This document shows positions 41,841 to 51,956 of a stretch of 64,000 nt of DNA, piece after piece. The first letter of the stretch is position 1. Each line of letters opens with the position of its first letter. Position numbers and translations under genes: made by a program. Under the pieces are notes generated by a model, which saw nothing but the letters and a program-made list of their open reading frames with translations, was not told the DNA's origin and made no database searches. The stretch comes from Thalassomonas viridans (GTDB lineage: Bacteria; Pseudomonadota; Gammaproteobacteria; Enterobacterales; Alteromonadaceae), in NCBI RefSeq assembly GCF_000948985.2, contig NZ_CP059733.1, forward strand, positions 62,001 to 126,000, written 5' to 3'.

Positions 41841-43277
41841 ATGGCGGATTCACGCAAGCTGCCGAAGGAATTAGCAGAACAAATACAAACCATTGCCGGC
41901 GGCGTATACGTGCAAGTGGAAGAGGAGCTGACCTCTTTACTCGCCGGACACATGTCTCCTCCCGAAATCAGGCCTGAAGATATCAGCCGTGAACAACTGG
42001 CCCTGCATCCCGACTATCAGGCGCTTGAAACCAAAATGCATACCCTGCAGATAAAGTATGATGAGCTGGTCGCCAGCGACAGACAGGTTGTGCTGGAAAA
42101 AAAGCAGGCGCAAGAGTTGCTGGATAAGCAGAATGTGGCCTTATTCACTTTTGAACAAAGTGAAAACAAGCTCAGCAAGGAAAATGCCGCCAAAGCCGCG
42201 ACTTTAGAGATCCAGAATAAACAAATTTCTTCCCTGCAGCAGGCACTGGACGAAACCGCCAGTGAACTGGAACGGGTAAAATCCGATGCCGTGCAGCAGC
42301 AGAAGGCTGAGCAGCAGACAATTGCCGAATTAAGCCAGAGCAAGCGGTTATTGGAAGGGCAGTTAGCACAGGCACAGGAAGAGCTGCAACGGGTTAATCT
42401 GGACAGTGCACAGCTGCTGGAATCTGTTCGGGAGCAGTTGGCGGATGAACAGCAGCAAGTGGCTGAATTAAGCCAGATTAACCACATGCTGAACAAGCAG
42501 TTAACGCAAACGCAAAGCGAACTGGATCAGGCGTTAGCCGATGTCAGGCAGGAACAGGAGTCGGCTAAAGCGCAGGAGCAATATTTAGCTGAGTTAAGCC
42601 AAAGTCAGCAAAAGCTTATTGGCGAATCTAAGCTGCAAGAAAATGAGATGAAAAAGCTGCAAAAGGTTTTAATAAATAAGGATAGTGTTATTAAGCAGTT
42701 CACTGCAGAAACCGATGCCTTGCAAGTGGAAAAAGCACAACAGGCGGAAACGATTTCGGCGCAGGGAGAACAGCTGGAGCAGCAGGCCAGGGAAACGGCC
42801 GGGGCGTTAAAAAGCGCCGAACAAAGGGAGCAGGAATTGAAGGACAAGCTGGACAAGGCCGAAGCCCGGCTGGGCGCTAAGCAGCAAGATCTGGCACAAT
42901 TACAGAGTAAACTGCAAAGCGAGCAGGAAAAATGGCTATCCCAGTTGCAAGATGTGCAAAATAAACAAGATGAATTAAATGAACAGCTTCACCTGAGGGA
43001 TGAGCAGGTAAGCCAGTATCAACAGCAATGTAGCGAACTTGAACAAAAAGTGGCGGGGCAAAGGGGTGACCTGAAAAAAGCCGAGCAAAGGCTGAAGAAA
43101 AACCGCGAGAAATTTCAGGCGGACGGCGATAAAGCCAGGGAAACCATTAAATACCTGCGGGATGAAAACTTTGAGCTCAATGCCCGGCTGGAAAGCGAAC
43201 TCGGGGAGCTGGAGAATAAACTGACGGAATACCGTCTGCGCTTTGAATACGCACAAAAGCAGCTGGAGAAAAATTAG
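41841..43277 (+). CDS. Long coiled-coil protein, 478 residues
   Basis: After a short ordered N-terminus (PEDISREQLALHPDYQALETKM), residues 60-478 form an almost unbroken Gln/Glu/Leu/Lys-rich coiled coil with heptad character and many QQ and EL pairs. There is no signal peptide or membrane helix. Such proteins are structural or scaffold-like; no function can be assigned. A GAGGAC site precedes the ATG. The yjaG gene follows at 43,345 and may be co-transcribed. Confidence 0.75.
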   Translation: MADSRKLPKELAEQIQTIAGGVYVQVEEELTSLLAGHMSPPEIRPEDISREQLALHPDYQALETKMHTLQIKYDELVASDRQVVLEKKQAQELLDKQNVALFTFEQSENKLSKENAAKAATLEIQNKQISSLQQALDETASELERVKSDAVQQQKAEQQTIAELSQSKRLLEGQLAQAQEELQRVNLDSAQLLESVREQLADEQQQVAELSQINHMLNKQLTQTQSELDQALADVRQEQESAKAQEQYLAELSQSQQKLIGESKLQENEMKKLQKVLINKDSVIKQFTAETDALQVEKAQQAETISAQGEQLEQQARETAGALKSAEQREQELKDKLDKAEARLGAKQQDLAQLQSKLQSEQEKWLSQLQDVQNKQDELNEQLHLRDEQVSQYQQQCSELEQKVAGQRGDLKKAEQRLKKNREKFQADGDKARETIKYLRDENFELNARLESELGELENKLTEYRLRFEYAQKQLEKN

Positions 43278-43344
43278 CCCTGCGGCGCATTTGACGGGAA
43301 TCTTTGATATAATAGCCCAAATACCAATAACAAAAGTTTATGCC

Positions 43345-43983
43345 GTGGCCATTCACCTACCTTTATCCCGCTTAAGCCAGTGGCAGCAAGTCACCTTCTG
43401 TGCTGCTTTATTGGAGCGTATGCTGCCTAATTATCAGATGTTTGCCCGGGCCGTTGAGTTCGGCGATGCCGCCCTGTTGCGCAACCAGCTGGATTTGCTG
43501 TGGCAATGGCTGGATAAAAATAACCGGACTAAGATCAATTTTGAGGCGCAGCTGAACAAGCTCGAAGCCGCCACGCCGAATCCCGAGCTTTTTGATACTT
43601 ACGGGGTATTTCCGGCGTTAGATGTTTGTATGGCCCTGATGTCTGTTTTCCAGGGCATACAGGATAAGAACAGCGCCGACTTTGCCAGTGTCGGGCGTTT
43701 GTCCGCCAACAGCGTTTATGGTTATGTTGAATTGCTTTTACTTGAAGAAAGAGCTGAAGAAAGAGCCGAAGAAAGCACCGGAGACAGCGCTGAGCCAAAC
43801 GATGAAGCACTCGATATAGCCCCGGATGTCCTGGAGCAACACCCGCTGGTGCAATGGGAAGTGGCGACGCAAAACGAGCTGTTCGACTTTTTGAAAAATG
43901 CCCCGGAAAATAAAAAAACCTGTGAACAAGCCAAAGAGATGGTGATGGAAGAAGGCTTGTCCAACTTAGGCATTGAAGTCTAA
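43345..43983 (+). CDS. yjaG: DUF416 family protein YjaG
   Basis: 212 residues from a GTG start at 43,345, chosen because E. coli YjaG homology begins here (LSRLSQWQQVTFCAALLERMLPNYQMF). The frame is open further upstream into the coiled-coil gene, which homologues do not share. FDTYGVFPALDVCMALMS near residue 86 is also conserved. An acidic low-complexity insert (EERAEERAEE) at about residue 135 is not typical. Function unknown in the family. Confidence 0.8.
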   Translation: MAIHLPLSRLSQWQQVTFCAALLERMLPNYQMFARAVEFGDAALLRNQLDLLWQWLDKNNRTKINFEAQLNKLEAATPNPELFDTYGVFPALDVCMALMSVFQGIQDKNSADFASVGRLSANSVYGYVELLLLEERAEERAEESTGDSAEPNDEALDIAPDVLEQHPLVQWEVATQNELFDFLKNAPENKKTCEQAKEMVMEEGLSNLGIEV

Positions 43984-44022
43984 ACTTTATCCGCCGCCTG
44001 TATCTGAGCTTAGTGCCTTAAA

Positions 44023-44625
44023 TTATCCGGCACAATAACGGTACAGCCGGTAACTCACCTGCCCCGCGTTTTTTTCTTTTAGCAGCTGCCAGTTTGCCGG
44101 CAGCTGCTGATCGCTGTTTTGTTCGGTTTCCACATAAATGATGGCGTTTTCTGCCAGCCAGCCGCTATTTAATAAAGCCGCGGCTTGCCCGGCCAGTTGC
44201 TTATTAAAGGGCGGGTCGAGAAACACCAGATCAAATAAGGGAGCTGTTCCGCTTTTGCCGGAATCACGTAAATAACTCAGGCTGTCGGTATGCACTATGT
44301 GCATGTTTTCTGCTTTCAACAGCTGCTGGTTTTGCTTTAACTGGCTCACGGCGGTTTTATTCAACTCCAGCAGGGTGACCTGCCCGGCTCCACGTGACAA
44401 GGCTTCAAAGCCTAAACTGCCGGAGCCGGCAAAACAGTCAAGGCAAGTGCTTTGCTGTATATAGGGCATTAACCAGTTAAATACCGTTTCTTTAACCCTG
44501 TCTGTGGTGGGTCTCAGACCTTCTGCCAGGATCACGGGTAATTTTCTGCCCCTGTGCTTGCCGGCGATAATGCGGATATTGCCTTTGGCAGCAGTTTGTT
44601 TGTTTTTTTGGGGTCGTTTATTCAT
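44023..44625 (-). CDS. rsmD: 16S rRNA (guanine(966)-N2)-methyltransferase
   Basis: 200 residues. The family markers are IRIIAGKHRGRKLPV and GLRPTTDRVKETVFNWL at the N-terminus, the SAM motif LDCFAGSGSLGFEALSRGA near residue 60, and the catalytic DPPF (LVFLDPPFN) near residue 134. It methylates G966 of 16S rRNA. It is divergent from ftsY, the classic arrangement in gammaproteobacteria. Confidence 0.93.
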   Translation of the reverse strand: MNKRPQKNKQTAAKGNIRIIAGKHRGRKLPVILAEGLRPTTDRVKETVFNWLMPYIQQSTCLDCFAGSGSLGFEALSRGAGQVTLLELNKTAVSQLKQNQQLLKAENMHIVHTDSLSYLRDSGKSGTAPLFDLVFLDPPFNKQLAGQAAALLNSGWLAENAIIYVETEQNSDQQLPANWQLLKEKNAGQVSYRLYRYCAG

Positions 44626-44743
44626 CTTGATGGCAGCTTTTGTTTTTCGTATGGATATATGGTGTTATTATACCGGCAATTTTATCCTTGTTTGATGCGT
44701 GAATACTAATAGTATTGCCACGCCATGATTGAATTTATTCTAT

Positions 44744-46219
44744 ATGTCTAAGAAAAAAGGTTTATTTTCCTGGTTAGGTTTAGGTGGCCAGAAGAAAGAA
44801 AAGCAAGAAGAAGCCCGTCTTGAAGCAGAAAAACTAGCAGCGGAACAAGCCGCGTCAGAACAGGCCGAAGCGGAGCGTCTGGCCGCAGAGCAGGCGGCAG
44901 CAGAAAAAGCCGAAGCAGAACAGGCAGAAGCTGAACGTCTGGCCGCAGAGCAGGCGGCAGCGGAACAAGCCGCGGCAGAACAGGCAGAAGCTGAACGTTT
45001 GGCCGCGGAGCAGGCGGCAGCGGAAAAAGCCGCGGCAGAACAGGCAGAAGCGGAGCGTTTGGCCGCAGAGCAGGCGGCAGCAGAAAAAGCCGCGGCAGAA
45101 CAGGCCGAAGCGGAGCGTCTGGCCGCAGAGCAGGCGGCAGCGGAAAAAGCCGCGGCAGAACAGGCAGAAGCGGAGCGTCTGGCCGCAGAGCAGGCGGCAG
45201 CGGAAAGAGCTGCGGCGGAACAGGCCGAAGCCGAACGTCTGGCCGCAGAGCAGGCGGCAGCAGAACAAGCCGAAGCTGAAAAGGCTAAAGCCGAACCTAA
45301 GAAAGCCGGCTTTTTCACCCGGTTAAAACAAAGCCTGACCAAGACCCGGCAAAATATCGGCGGTGGTATTTTTGATTTATTCCGTGGTAAAAAGATCGAT
45401 GATGAATTATTTGAAGAGCTGGAAACCCACCTGTTACTGGCAGATGTTGGGGTGGATACTACTACGAAAATTATCGACTCCCTGACAGAATCCGCCAGCC
45501 GCAGCCAGTTAAAAGATGCGGAAGCCCTGTACGACCTGCTTAAGCAGGAACTGAAAAAGGTGATTGAGCCGGTTAACCAGCCGCTGGAAATTCCCGATAC
45601 TGAGGGCCCTTATGTGATCCTTATGGTGGGTGTTAACGGTGTAGGTAAAACCACTACCATAGGTAAACTGGCGAAACAGTTCCAGGCCCAGGGAAAATCT
45701 GTGATGTTAGCCGCCGGTGATACCTTCCGTGCCGCCGCGGTGGAACAGTTGCAGGTTTGGGGGGAGCGTAACGATATTCCTGTGATCGCCCAGCATACCG
45801 GGGCAGACAGCGCTTCGGTGATTTTTGACGCCATCAGCGCCGCCAAGGCCCGTGGCGCAGATATTCTGATCGCCGATACCGCAGGCCGTTTGCAGAATAA
45901 GAATCACCTGATGGAAGAATTGAAAAAGGTGGTGCGGGTCATGAAAAAACAGGATGTTAACGCACCCCATGAGGTGATGCTGACCCTGGACGCCGGAACC
46001 GGGCAAAATGCCCTGAGCCAGGCGTCGCTGTTTGATCAGGCGGTGGGGCTGACAGGGTTAACCCTGACCAAGCTGGACGGCACCGCCAAAGGCGGCGTTG
46101 TTTTTGCCATTGCAGACAAGTTTGCCCTGCCAATCCGTTATCTCGGTGTCGGTGAAGGCATAGATGATTTGCGGCCTTTTAACGGCGATGATTTTATCAA
46201 TGCACTTTTTGAAAAGTAA
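44744..46219 (+). CDS. ftsY: Signal recognition particle receptor FtsY
   Basis: 491 residues from ATG 44,744 (MSKKKGLFSWLGLG), which matches usual FtsY starts better than a TTG five codons earlier. The N-terminal acidic A-domain is a long Ala/Glu/Gln repeat (residues 38-180). The NG GTPase domain follows: GVNGVGKTTTIGKLA near residue 294, DTFRAAAVEQL, DTAGRLQNKNHLMEEL, and TKLDGTAKGG near residue 443. It docks SRP-ribosome complexes at the inner membrane. First gene of the ftsY-ftsE-ftsX-rpoH cluster. Confidence 0.95.
   Translation: MSKKKGLFSWLGLGGQKKEKQEEARLEAEKLAAEQAASEQAEAERLAAEQAAAEKAEAEQAEAERLAAEQAAAEQAAAEQAEAERLAAEQAAAEKAAAEQAEAERLAAEQAAAEKAAAEQAEAERLAAEQAAAEKAAAEQAEAERLAAEQAAAERAAAEQAEAERLAAEQAAAEQAEAEKAKAEPKKAGFFTRLKQSLTKTRQNIGGGIFDLFRGKKIDDELFEELETHLLLADVGVDTTTKIIDSLTESASRSQLKDAEALYDLLKQELKKVIEPVNQPLEIPDTEGPYVILMVGVNGVGKTTTIGKLAKQFQAQGKSVMLAAGDTFRAAAVEQLQVWGERNDIPVIAQHTGADSASVIFDAISAAKARGADILIADTAGRLQNKNHLMEELKKVVRVMKKQDVNAPHEVMLTLDAGTGQNALSQASLFDQAVGLTGLTLTKLDGTAKGGVVFAIADKFALPIRYLGVGEGIDDLRPFNGDDFINALFEK
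44856..45280 (+). repeat. 60-bp in-frame tandem repeats in ftsY
   Basis: Seven near-identical 60-base units, each starting GGCCGCAGAGCAGGCGGCAG (one with a single change), encode 20-residue Ala/Glu repeats (ERLAAEQAAAEKAAAEQAEA type) in the acidic domain. The high DNA identity, not only protein similarity, suggests recent expansion and likely length variation between strains. Confidence 0.9.
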
Positions 46220-46295
46220 GGTACAGCAGAAAACGGCGCGAAAGCAGTAGTAAGATATTGATTATTAAATAATAACAAGAAAAGTATTAAACTTT

Positions 46296-47000
46296 ATGAT
46301 CCGCTTTAATAATGTTAACAAATCCTATCCCGGGGGCTATATTGCCCTGAAAAGGGTCAGCTTTTCCCTTGCAGCCGGCGAAATGGCTTTTTTGACCGGC
46401 CATTCCGGCGCCGGGAAAAGCACCTTGTTAAAGCTGATCAGTTTGATGGAAACCCCGACCTCCGGCAGCATAGAAATCAACGGTACCGAGCTGGCAAGCA
46501 TCAAGTACCGGCAGATCCCTTTTGTGCGCCGGGGCATAGGCATGATTTTCCAGAACCATAACCTGTTAATGGACCGCACGGTTTTTGATAATGTCGCCCT
46601 GCCCCTGATCATCGAAGGCTACAGCCAGAAAGAAATCGCCCATCGGGTGGAAGCCGCTTTGGACAAGGTGCATCTGAGCAGCAAATTGCGCTGTTTTCCC
46701 TATATGTTATCCGGGGGGGAGCAGCAAAGGGTGGGCATAGCCCGCGCTATTGTCAATAAACCGCCGATCTTGCTTGCCGATGAACCTACCGGCAACCTGG
46801 ATCCTAAATTATCTTTAGATATTATCCGGTTATTTGAGGAATTTAATGCCCTGGGCATTTCCGTCCTGATCGCCACCCACGATTTGGGCCTGATCGCCCG
46901 TATGAAATACCGTACCTTAACCTTGAAAAGCGGCACTATGATCACCGACGGTATCGTTGATGGCCTAACCGCTGCCGATACGGGAGTCGCCGATGTCTGA
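46296..47000 (+). CDS. ftsE: Cell division ATP-binding protein FtsE
   Basis: 234 residues with Walker [14 protein letters not shown] near residue 36, ABC signature [15 protein letters not shown] near residue 142, and Walker [13 protein letters not shown] near residue 163. With FtsX it forms the divisome complex that activates peptidoglycan amidases through EnvC-type partners. It overlaps ftsX by 8 bases. A C-terminal extension after residue 215 is longer than in E. coli. Confidence 0.93.
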   Translation: MIRFNNVNKSYPGGYIALKRVSFSLAAGEMAFLTGHSGAGKSTLLKLISLMETPTSGSIEINGTELASIKYRQIPFVRRGIGMIFQNHNLLMDRTVFDNVALPLIIEGYSQKEIAHRVEAALDKVHLSSKLRCFPYMLSGGEQQRVGIARAIVNKPPILLADEPTGNLDPKLSLDIIRLFEEFNALGISVLIATHDLGLIARMKYRTLTLKSGTMITDGIVDGLTAADTGVADV

Positions 47001-47967
47001 GCAGGGAGAAATGGCCAACAGCCGACAGTCGCCTTGGTTGCAGTTTTTATATGTCATGCCGATGCGCCATTTGCAGCAAGCCATAGGCAGCCTGGGGGAT
47101 TTATGGCGGACCCCCTTGTCATCCGTGATGACGGTGCTGGTGCTGGGCATCAGCCTGACCCTGCCGGCGACTTTGCATTTATTTGTTAAAAATTCGAAAG
47201 TGGTCACCGAACAGTGGGGTTCGGCATCGGAAATCAGTTTGTTTTTAAAGCTGTCTGTGGATGACAAAACGGCAAAAAATCTCGTGCAGCGGCTCAGGCT
47301 CTATCCGGAAATTGCCGAGGTACAGTATATTTCCGCCACGGATGCCTTAACCGAGTTTAAATCCCTGTCCGGCTTTGGCCAGGCGCTGGATTACCTGGAC
47401 AAGAACCCCTTACCGGCAACCGTGCTGGTGACGCCGACAAAACGGGCATCGCAAACCCAGGCGGCGCGCGAGCTGCTGGCCAAGCTGGAACAGGAGCGGG
47501 AAGTGGAGCTGGGTAAGCTGGATTTAGAGTGGCTGTCGCGGCTTGAAGCCATGGCGCAGCTGGTGGAGGATATAGTGCTCGGCGTGGCCGTACTGCTCTG
47601 CCTGTCCGTGGTGCTGATCATAGGCAATACCATACGCCTGGCGATTATGCAGCAAAAAGACGCCATAGCCGTGATGAAACTGGTGGGAGCCACCGACGGC
47701 TTTATCCAGCGGCCGTTTTTATATTGCGGTGTCTGGTACGGTATTTTCGGCGGCCTGCTGGCCTGTGTTGCCGTGGCGGCCCTGGCGGAATACCTTTCGG
47801 GGGCGATTTTTAAACTTACCCAGCTGTACCACAGCAGTTTTGTGCTAAAAGGTTTGTCTTTTAATGAAGGATCTTTGCTGATCCTTTATGCGGTACTATT
47901 GGGACTTAGCGGCAGTTATATTTCGGTGCGCCAGCATATCAAAGAGATAGAGCCGACCGCCGACTGA
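46993..47967 (+). CDS. ftsX: Cell division protein FtsX
   Basis: 324 residues with four membrane helices (about 50-70, 190-215, 235-265, 290-315) and the periplasmic loop after the first (SASEISLFLKLSVDDKTAKNLVQRL). QQKDAIAVMKLVGATDGFIQRPFLY near residue 222 is the FtsX/MacB-type coupling region. It is membrane partner of FtsE. Its start lies inside the ftsE end. Confidence 0.92.
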   Translation: MSEQGEMANSRQSPWLQFLYVMPMRHLQQAIGSLGDLWRTPLSSVMTVLVLGISLTLPATLHLFVKNSKVVTEQWGSASEISLFLKLSVDDKTAKNLVQRLRLYPEIAEVQYISATDALTEFKSLSGFGQALDYLDKNPLPATVLVTPTKRASQTQAARELLAKLEQEREVELGKLDLEWLSRLEAMAQLVEDIVLGVAVLLCLSVVLIIGNTIRLAIMQQKDAIAVMKLVGATDGFIQRPFLYCGVWYGIFGGLLACVAVAALAEYLSGAIFKLTQLYHSSFVLKGLSFNEGSLLILYAVLLGLSGSYISVRQHIKEIEPTAD

Positions 47968-47985
47968 TCCTCTGCCGGCAGCCTG

Positions 47986-48007
47986 AAGGATCATCCGGAG
48001 GATCCTT
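47986..48007 (+). terminator. Hairpin after ftsX
   Basis: AAGGATC and GATCCTT form a 7-bp stem with an 8-base loop 18 bases after the ftsX stop. No T-run follows, so termination is likely weak; rpoH has its own start region downstream. Confidence 0.4.
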
Positions 48008-48178
48008 AGACTTGCCCCCTGTTACAAAATCAAACATTTTTTTACCTCCTGTTTCCCATAATTATGTCATTTGGCATTGTTTTGTCCTGTTGGCTGGGGT
48101 AATGTTGTCCTACAATACTCGCCAGCTAATATAAAGCGTGTTAGAATCGCGAGTGAATAACAGTAATGGAGTTTTTTG

Positions 48179-49042
48179 ATGAGTAACATATCGCAATCAA
48201 TGGCACTGACCGTCCCCCAAAGCGGTAGCATTGAAGCATACATGCAGTCGGCGTATAGCATACCTATGCTCAGCGCTGAGCGTGAGCATGAGCTGGCAAC
48301 TCGTCTTTATGAAAGCAATGACCTGCATGCAGCCCAGGAGCTGATCATGTCGCATTTACGCTTCGTTATTCATATTGCCAAAGGTTATGCCGGTTATGGC
48401 CTGCCGCAGGCGGATCTGGTTCAGGAAGGCAATGTCGGCCTGATGAAGGCGGTGAAGCGTTTCAATCCTGAAGTGGGTGTGCGCCTGGTGTCTTTTGCCG
48501 TTCACTGGATCAAAGCGGAAATTCACGAATATGTACTGCGCAACTGGCGTATCGTGAAGGTGGCTACCACCAAAGCCCAGCGGAAACTGTTTTTTAACCT
48601 GCGCAAGAATAAAAAGCGCCTTGGCTGGTTCAGCAATGAAGAAATCAGCACAGTGGCGGATACTCTCGGGGTAACCGAGAAAGATGTTATCGAGATGGAA
48701 TCTCGCATGAGCAACCAGGACCAGGCCTTTGAATTGTCTTCGGACGATGATGACAGCAGCGCCAGCCTGGGGAACTTTGCCCCGGCACAATACCTGGAAG
48801 ACAAACAGTCGGATCTGGCCACCAGTGTCGAAGATGCCAACTGGGAAGACCATGCCAACCAGCGTTTATCCACGGCGCTGGTGGCGTTGGACGAGCGCAG
48901 CCAGGATATTATCCGTACCCGCTGGTTAAATGAAGACAAGTCTACCTTGCAGGAGCTGGCGGACAAATACCAGATCTCGGCGGAACGCGTCAGACAGCTG
49001 GAAAAGAATGCCCTGGGCAAACTGAAGAGTACCATGGCTTAA
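48179..49042 (+). CDS. rpoH: Heat-shock sigma factor RpoH (sigma 32)
   Basis: 287 residues from ATG 48,179, with TGGAG 7 bases upstream. Region 2 contains [18 protein letters not shown] and [29 protein letters not shown]. The RpoH-specific box [10 protein letters not shown] lies near residue 137, and region 4 ends [19 protein letters not shown]. It directs transcription of heat-shock genes. Its place after ftsX is the standard gammaproteobacterial arrangement. Thermosensor structure in the mRNA could not be assessed here. Confidence 0.95.
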   Translation: MSNISQSMALTVPQSGSIEAYMQSAYSIPMLSAEREHELATRLYESNDLHAAQELIMSHLRFVIHIAKGYAGYGLPQADLVQEGNVGLMKAVKRFNPEVGVRLVSFAVHWIKAEIHEYVLRNWRIVKVATTKAQRKLFFNLRKNKKRLGWFSNEEISTVADTLGVTEKDVIEMESRMSNQDQAFELSSDDDDSSASLGNFAPAQYLEDKQSDLATSVEDANWEDHANQRLSTALVALDERSQDIIRTRWLNEDKSTLQELADKYQISAERVRQLEKNALGKLKSTMA

Positions 49043-49058
49043 ATTACCGCTTTTCGAG

Positions 49059-49084
49059 AAAACCGGCTATTCGCCGGTTTTTTT
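49059..49084 (+). terminator. Rho-independent terminator of rpoH
   Basis: AAAACCGGC and GCCGGTTTT pair over a 5-base loop, and a run of T follows, 17 bases after the rpoH stop. Confidence 0.9.
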
Positions 49085-49309
49085 ATGTCGCGGATTCATG
49101 GATGAACAAGAGCAGAGTTTATGCCCGGACTGGGTATCGATAAGCCTGCGAGAGAATCCCTTATTGCGGCCGGTAAAAAAGTAATATAACCCGGGTATTT
49201 ATTTTTCTTGCCATAAGGGGATGATTAATTTCACTTTACGCTGGCAATAGCCAAATAATTTGATAGACTAATCGCTTAAAAATAATACTAATAAAAAAAT
49301 GAGCTGTCC

Positions 49310-51907
49310 TTGAGAGAATCCGGGGAAAAAGACGACGTACGCGCCCTTCGTCAACTTCCAAAACTGAAGTCATTATTAAAAAAGTACCGGCATGTGAAAA
49401 ACATACAGTCCGGCCTTTTGCAGTTGTCGGAGCTGGCAAGCACTGTGACCGAGATGGAAAGCTTCTATCCGTCCCTGGTTTCCCTGATCCGCTCGTTATT
49501 GTCCACCGAAGATTTTCATATCTGCCTGGCGGATGCCGATAACCGGCTGACGTTAACCTATGCCCACAGCACCGGCACGCCTGCGGCTGTTTCCCCCGAT
49601 TGTTTAAGCCGGCTGGTATTCGACCAGGGCGGGCCGCTGCATGTTAATGCCGTAGGGATGAAACAGCTGAAAAAGTCCGGCAAGATCTTAAGTTTTAATC
49701 CTGCCTGTTTCGACTGGCTTGGGGTGCCGTTAAAACGTGGCCGGGAAGTGATCGGCGTGGTCGCGCTGCAAACTTATCAGCCAGGCACGGCCTTTGCTGA
49801 GCGGGACAATCAGTTGCTACAGTTTATTTCCGAACACCTGGTGACCGCCATAGACAGGGTTAACCGCAGGGAACTGCTGGAGCTGAGTATAAAACAAAGG
49901 GCTGGTAAGCTTATCCAGACCAACCTGGAACTGCAGCGGGAAATTGCCGAACGGCAAAAAGCGGTGAAAATGCACCAGGCCCTGCTGGCGATGTCGGAAA
50001 TTACCGCAGGCGCCCATGAGATAGAGGTGTTTTATCAGCTGCTGCATGCCGAAATTAAAGGTCTGATCAATGCGGATAATCTCTATATTGCCTTATTGTC
50101 TAAAGACAAGTCCCGGTTAAGTTTTCCCTATTATGTCGATGAGTTTAAGGCGGCGTCTGAGCCGAGAAAGCTGGCGGGCGGTTTAACTGAGCTGGTGCTG
50201 AAAAGGGGTTGCCCGATACTGATTTCCTCCGGGCAGATCCATGCCCTGACGGAGCAGAATAAACAGCAGTCCGAGCCCTTTATTTATCTTACCGCTCAAG
50301 GGCGGATGCCGGAGTCCTGGCTGGCGGCGCCGTTAATGGAGCAGGGAGAAATCTTTGGCGTATTGGCGATCCAGGATTACCACAATAAAGATGCCTATCA
50401 AAAACCGGATATGGAGCTGATCCGCTTTGTCGGGCAGCATATTGCCACCGCGATATTACGCAAGCGGGATCTGACTAAAACCCTGGAGCATAAAGCCGAA
50501 CTTGAGCGCCTGGTGAACGAAAGGACACAGGAGCTGCAGGCGACCAACCTTAACTTGCGCATGCAGATCGAAGAGCGGCGTAAAGCGGAAAGCCAGTTAT
50601 ATTATGATGCCCACCACGATGCCCTGACCAAGCTGGCCAACCGGGCGATGTTTTCCGACCGCCTGACCTATGCCATCAGGCATTTAAAACGCCACCCCGA
50701 TTATAAGTTTTCGGTGTTATTTATCGACCTTGACCGCTTTAAACTGATCAACGATACCCTGGGCCACCATACCGGTGACTTATTCCTGGTGGAGATTGCC
50801 GCCCGCCTGAAAGAGTGTGTCCGGGAAAATGATGTCCTGGCCCGGCTGGGGGGAGATGAGTTTGTGGTTTTGCTGGATGCGATTCAGTCCCAGGACGATG
50901 TTGAAGATATCGCCACCCGTATTATTGAACGCATCGCCCAGCCCTTTGATCTCGAAGGGCAGATTCTGCATTCCAGCGCCAGTATCGGCATTTCCCTTAG
51001 CCGCGGCCACTACCAGGATGCCGATGAAATCCTGCGGGATGCCGATGCCGCTATGTATCAGGCGAAAAGTTTAGGCCGCGGCCGTTATGTCTTTTTTGAT
51101 GAAAGCATGCGTGAGCAGTTGCTGGCCAGTATGACGCTGGAGCAGGAGCTGAGGGTGGCTATCAACCGGCAGCAGTTTGAACTGCATTACCAGGAAATTT
51201 CCAATCTGGACTGCAGCCAGGTGATAGGCTTCGAAGCCCTGCTGCGCTGGCAGCATCCGGAAAAGGGGCTGCTGAGTCCGAATGAATTCCTGTTTATGGC
51301 GGAAGAAACCGGCATGATCCTGGAGATAGAAAACTGGGTGATTGCAGAGGTTGCCCGCCAGTTGCTGAGCTGGCAATACAGCGCCGAGTATGACAATGCC
51401 TTTATTGCCGTGAACCTTTCCGGCAAGCATTTAACCCAGATGAATCACTTGAGTAAGCTCATTGACAATATCCGGAAAAATATCGCCCTGCCGCAGCGGT
51501 TGATCCTGGAGTTTAATGAGTCGGCGTTTGAGCAGCATAACGAACAGGCGCTCAAAGGTCTTAGAAAGTTAAAAAACCTTGGGGTCAAGCTGGCCCTGGA
51601 CGATTACGGCGCCGGTTTATCGTCACTGAATTTTTTATACAGCTATCCGTTTGAGATCATCAAGCTTGACCACAGTTTTGTCCGTTCCCTGAAAAACAAT
51701 GAAAAGAATTTGTCCGTGATCCGGGCACTGCATGAGCTGGGGCAAGATTTCGGCTATCGCCTTGTGGCGGAGGGGATAGAAAACGAAGATACCCTGAAGA
51801 AGCTCTATGCCGCCGGCTGTGAATTTGGCCAGGGCTATTACCTGAACCGTCCGGCGAAAATAGCGCGGGATGACTCATCCGAAGATGACAACAAGCATTA
51901 TGCCTGA
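49310..51907 (+). CDS. GAF-GAF-GGDEF-EAL cyclic di-GMP protein
   Basis: 865 residues starting at TTG 49,310; no in-frame ATG lies before the first GAF domain. Two GAF-like sensor domains (about 30-190 and 220-385) are each followed by coiled-coil linkers. A GGDEF domain follows with an intact active site (RLGGDEFVVLL near residue 522), then an EAL domain (GFEALLRWQHP near residue 645; DDYGAGLSSLNFL near residue 765). Both synthesis and hydrolysis of c-di-GMP are possible; the net activity is unknown. No membrane helices, so cytosolic. Confidence 0.9.
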   Translation: MRESGEKDDVRALRQLPKLKSLLKKYRHVKNIQSGLLQLSELASTVTEMESFYPSLVSLIRSLLSTEDFHICLADADNRLTLTYAHSTGTPAAVSPDCLSRLVFDQGGPLHVNAVGMKQLKKSGKILSFNPACFDWLGVPLKRGREVIGVVALQTYQPGTAFAERDNQLLQFISEHLVTAIDRVNRRELLELSIKQRAGKLIQTNLELQREIAERQKAVKMHQALLAMSEITAGAHEIEVFYQLLHAEIKGLINADNLYIALLSKDKSRLSFPYYVDEFKAASEPRKLAGGLTELVLKRGCPILISSGQIHALTEQNKQQSEPFIYLTAQGRMPESWLAAPLMEQGEIFGVLAIQDYHNKDAYQKPDMELIRFVGQHIATAILRKRDLTKTLEHKAELERLVNERTQELQATNLNLRMQIEERRKAESQLYYDAHHDALTKLANRAMFSDRLTYAIRHLKRHPDYKFSVLFIDLDRFKLINDTLGHHTGDLFLVEIAARLKECVRENDVLARLGGDEFVVLLDAIQSQDDVEDIATRIIERIAQPFDLEGQILHSSASIGISLSRGHYQDADEILRDADAAMYQAKSLGRGRYVFFDESMREQLLASMTLEQELRVAINRQQFELHYQEISNLDCSQVIGFEALLRWQHPEKGLLSPNEFLFMAEETGMILEIENWVIAEVARQLLSWQYSAEYDNAFIAVNLSGKHLTQMNHLSKLIDNIRKNIALPQRLILEFNESAFEQHNEQALKGLRKLKNLGVKLALDDYGAGLSSLNFLYSYPFEIIKLDHSFVRSLKNNEKNLSVIRALHELGQDFGYRLVAEGIENEDTLKKLYAAGCEFGQGYYLNRPAKIARDDSSEDDNKHYA

Positions 51908-51921
51908 TGGGCAGGGAGAAT

Positions 51922-51943
51922 AACCGGCTTATCATAGCCGGTT
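51922..51943. terminator. Bidirectional hairpin between convergent genes
   Basis: AACCGGCT and AGCCGGTT form an 8-bp stem with a 6-base loop between the GGDEF-EAL gene and the leftward barrel-like gene. Confidence 0.65.
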
Positions 51944-51956
51944 TGCCTTTACCGGC

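Noticed and set aside
44740..45342. 200-codon frame antisense to the ftsY repeats
   Set aside because: It is a by-product of the Ala/Glu repeat codons; Cys/Ala/Ser-only composition and no ribosome site.
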